64,000 bases of DNA from Candidatus Symbiopectobacterium endolongispinus (GTDB lineage Bacteria > Pseudomonadota > Gammaproteobacteria > Enterobacterales > Enterobacteriaceae): NCBI RefSeq assembly GCF_018777385.1, contig NZ_JAFJYB010000001.1:372001-436000 (forward strand), given 5' to 3'. A program made the position numbers and the translations under genes. The notes under the pieces were generated by a model. The model had not been told where the DNA came from. It ran no database searches and saw only the letters and a program-made list of their open reading frames with translations. Below, in pieces: positions 63,302-64,000 of this stretch. Within the stretch, counting starts at the first letter, position 1. Each line of letters starts with the position of its first letter.

Positions 63302-64000
63302 GCAGTTTTATTCTACCGCTAATATACTTTAACGCTTGTTAATCGTTATCCCCGTTTTCCAGCATGAGCGACACTGGCTGTGCTGGCTCCCCCACCAAGA
63401 GGGGGCCAGTAAGACAGTGGGTAAGCGATTGTGGTAAACGGCGGGTAACGACGACTGACGCACCGCTTCCCGGCGCTTGGTTTTCTCGCTTTATACGTTT
63501 TGCGGAAAAACCGTGAAAACCCCGCATCCCCGCCCTGCCACCTAACCCTATATCTTGTGTCGATTGCACCTGACCGAACTACTATATGTTGTGTTTCATG
63601 CTCTCAGACCCTTACTTTACAGCACGGTAGCCACATTACCCGCTGCGGATAAAGTCGCTATACTGTTGAAACTTCCGCACCTATGGTGATCGGTCATTTA
63701 TTTATTGCGGTGATCGCCCGGTGCGCGGCGGGTAGAATATTACGTGTGTGCACGTTGTAATAACTGTGTGACCACCAATTAAAAAATCGCAAGAATCTTG
63801 CGCTACGTGAAATCTGAGAAAAAACAGGGGGTGTGTGTCAGAATTGCCGAAAACCAGTTTGCCATTACCGGCGCTTGTCACTGGCGGCCACTACCCTACG
63901 ATCCCGGTAAATTTTAAGGTAGCTGTTGCCATGCGCAGGCAAGCACAACTACTTGGCGTTTACCCAGCCTATCTGCTTGCCCCGGAAGTATCGGTGCTAC
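63302..64000. other. Unassigned region at the right edge
   Basis: About 700 bases with no firm gene. It contains repeat copy 2 (63459-63527), two related 20-base strings (tatatcttgtgtcgattgc at 63548-63566 and tatatgttgtgtttcatgc at 63583-63601), a perfect hairpin cgcaag-aat-cttgcg (63788-63802), and a short frame at 63835-63918 (VCVRIAENQFAITGACHW) that may be gene debris. An ATG at 63931 with a weak ribosome site is open to the window edge (MRRQAQLLGVYPAYLLAPEV); it may be the start of a gene I cannot name. Confidence 0.35.
63459..63527 (+). repeat. Diverged hairpin repeat, copy 2
   Basis: Begins cgcaccgcttcccggcgc, keeps ttttctc, and has the second hairpin as tgcgg...ccgca. Same orientation as copy 1. 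The outer hairpin has one mismatch that copy 1 does not have. Confidence 0.55.

Noticed and set aside
63339-63569. 76-codon minus-strand frame over repeat copy 2
   Set aside because: It spans the hairpin repeat and has no start signals; the repeat explains the open frame.

Overview
The window is from a gamma-proteobacterium of the order Enterobacterales. Tgt, SecD/F, the whole NADH dehydrogenase operon, YfbR, ElaB and YbiT read almost residue for residue like the enterobacterial proteins. An ExpR/EsaR-type quorum regulator, a hyb/hyp cluster and a hut/hmu heme region point to the Pectobacteriaceae. About two dozen genes are broken by nonsense codons, short indels or internal deletions, while a 15 kb nuo operon is untouched. 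That is the pattern of a genome in early reduction, for example an insect- or nematode-associated Symbiopectobacterium-like lineage. The lineage is an inference, not something the sequence proves.

Layout. 1-6 kb: acpH (partial, minus), queA (dead), tgt, yajC, secD, secF. 6-11 kb: a yfbS-like transporter (dead), yfbR, alaA (dead) and lrhA (dead), in the order found beside nuo in E. coli. 11.2-26.5 kb: nuoA-B-CD-E-F-G-H-I-J-K-L-M-N, all open, closed by a strong terminator, then elaB. 27-34.5 kb: an orphan tssK relic, a dead trehalose locus (treC plus two treB copies, all frameshifted, one with an IS2-end scar), a small ORF with its own promoter, and a dead RimL-like acetyltransferase. 34.5-37.2 kb: a secreted ParB-like protein and ybiT. 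37.7-48.3 kb: an FNR-type site, then the hydrogenase-2 cluster hybO/A-B-C-D-E and hypA-B-C-D-E-F. hybC, hypB, hypC and hypE look intact and hypA is open but has lost a zinc ligand; the rest are broken. 48.6-51.1 kb: a truncated invasin/intimin-like gene fused tail-to-tail with a truncated heme-binding-protein gene. 51.3-56.3 kb: heme uptake and use (hmuR dead, hutW dead, hutX intact, chuY-like dead). 56.5-57.9 kb: ylaC and a dead glutamine amidotransferase. 58.1-64 kb: accessory DNA with a Tn3-family relic, a LuxR-type gene split by an IS2-like element with a perfect 5-bp target duplication, a dead GNAT gene, and an unrecognised 327-residue protein lying between two diverged hairpin repeats.

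Function. Respiratory complex I, Sec export and tRNA-guanine exchange look retained. Queuosine completion, trehalose phosphotransferase use, hydrogenase-2, heme-receptor uptake, one quorum-sensing receptor and type VI secretion (only a tssK relic is visible) look lost. No tRNA, rRNA or CRISPR array was seen on reading the window by eye.
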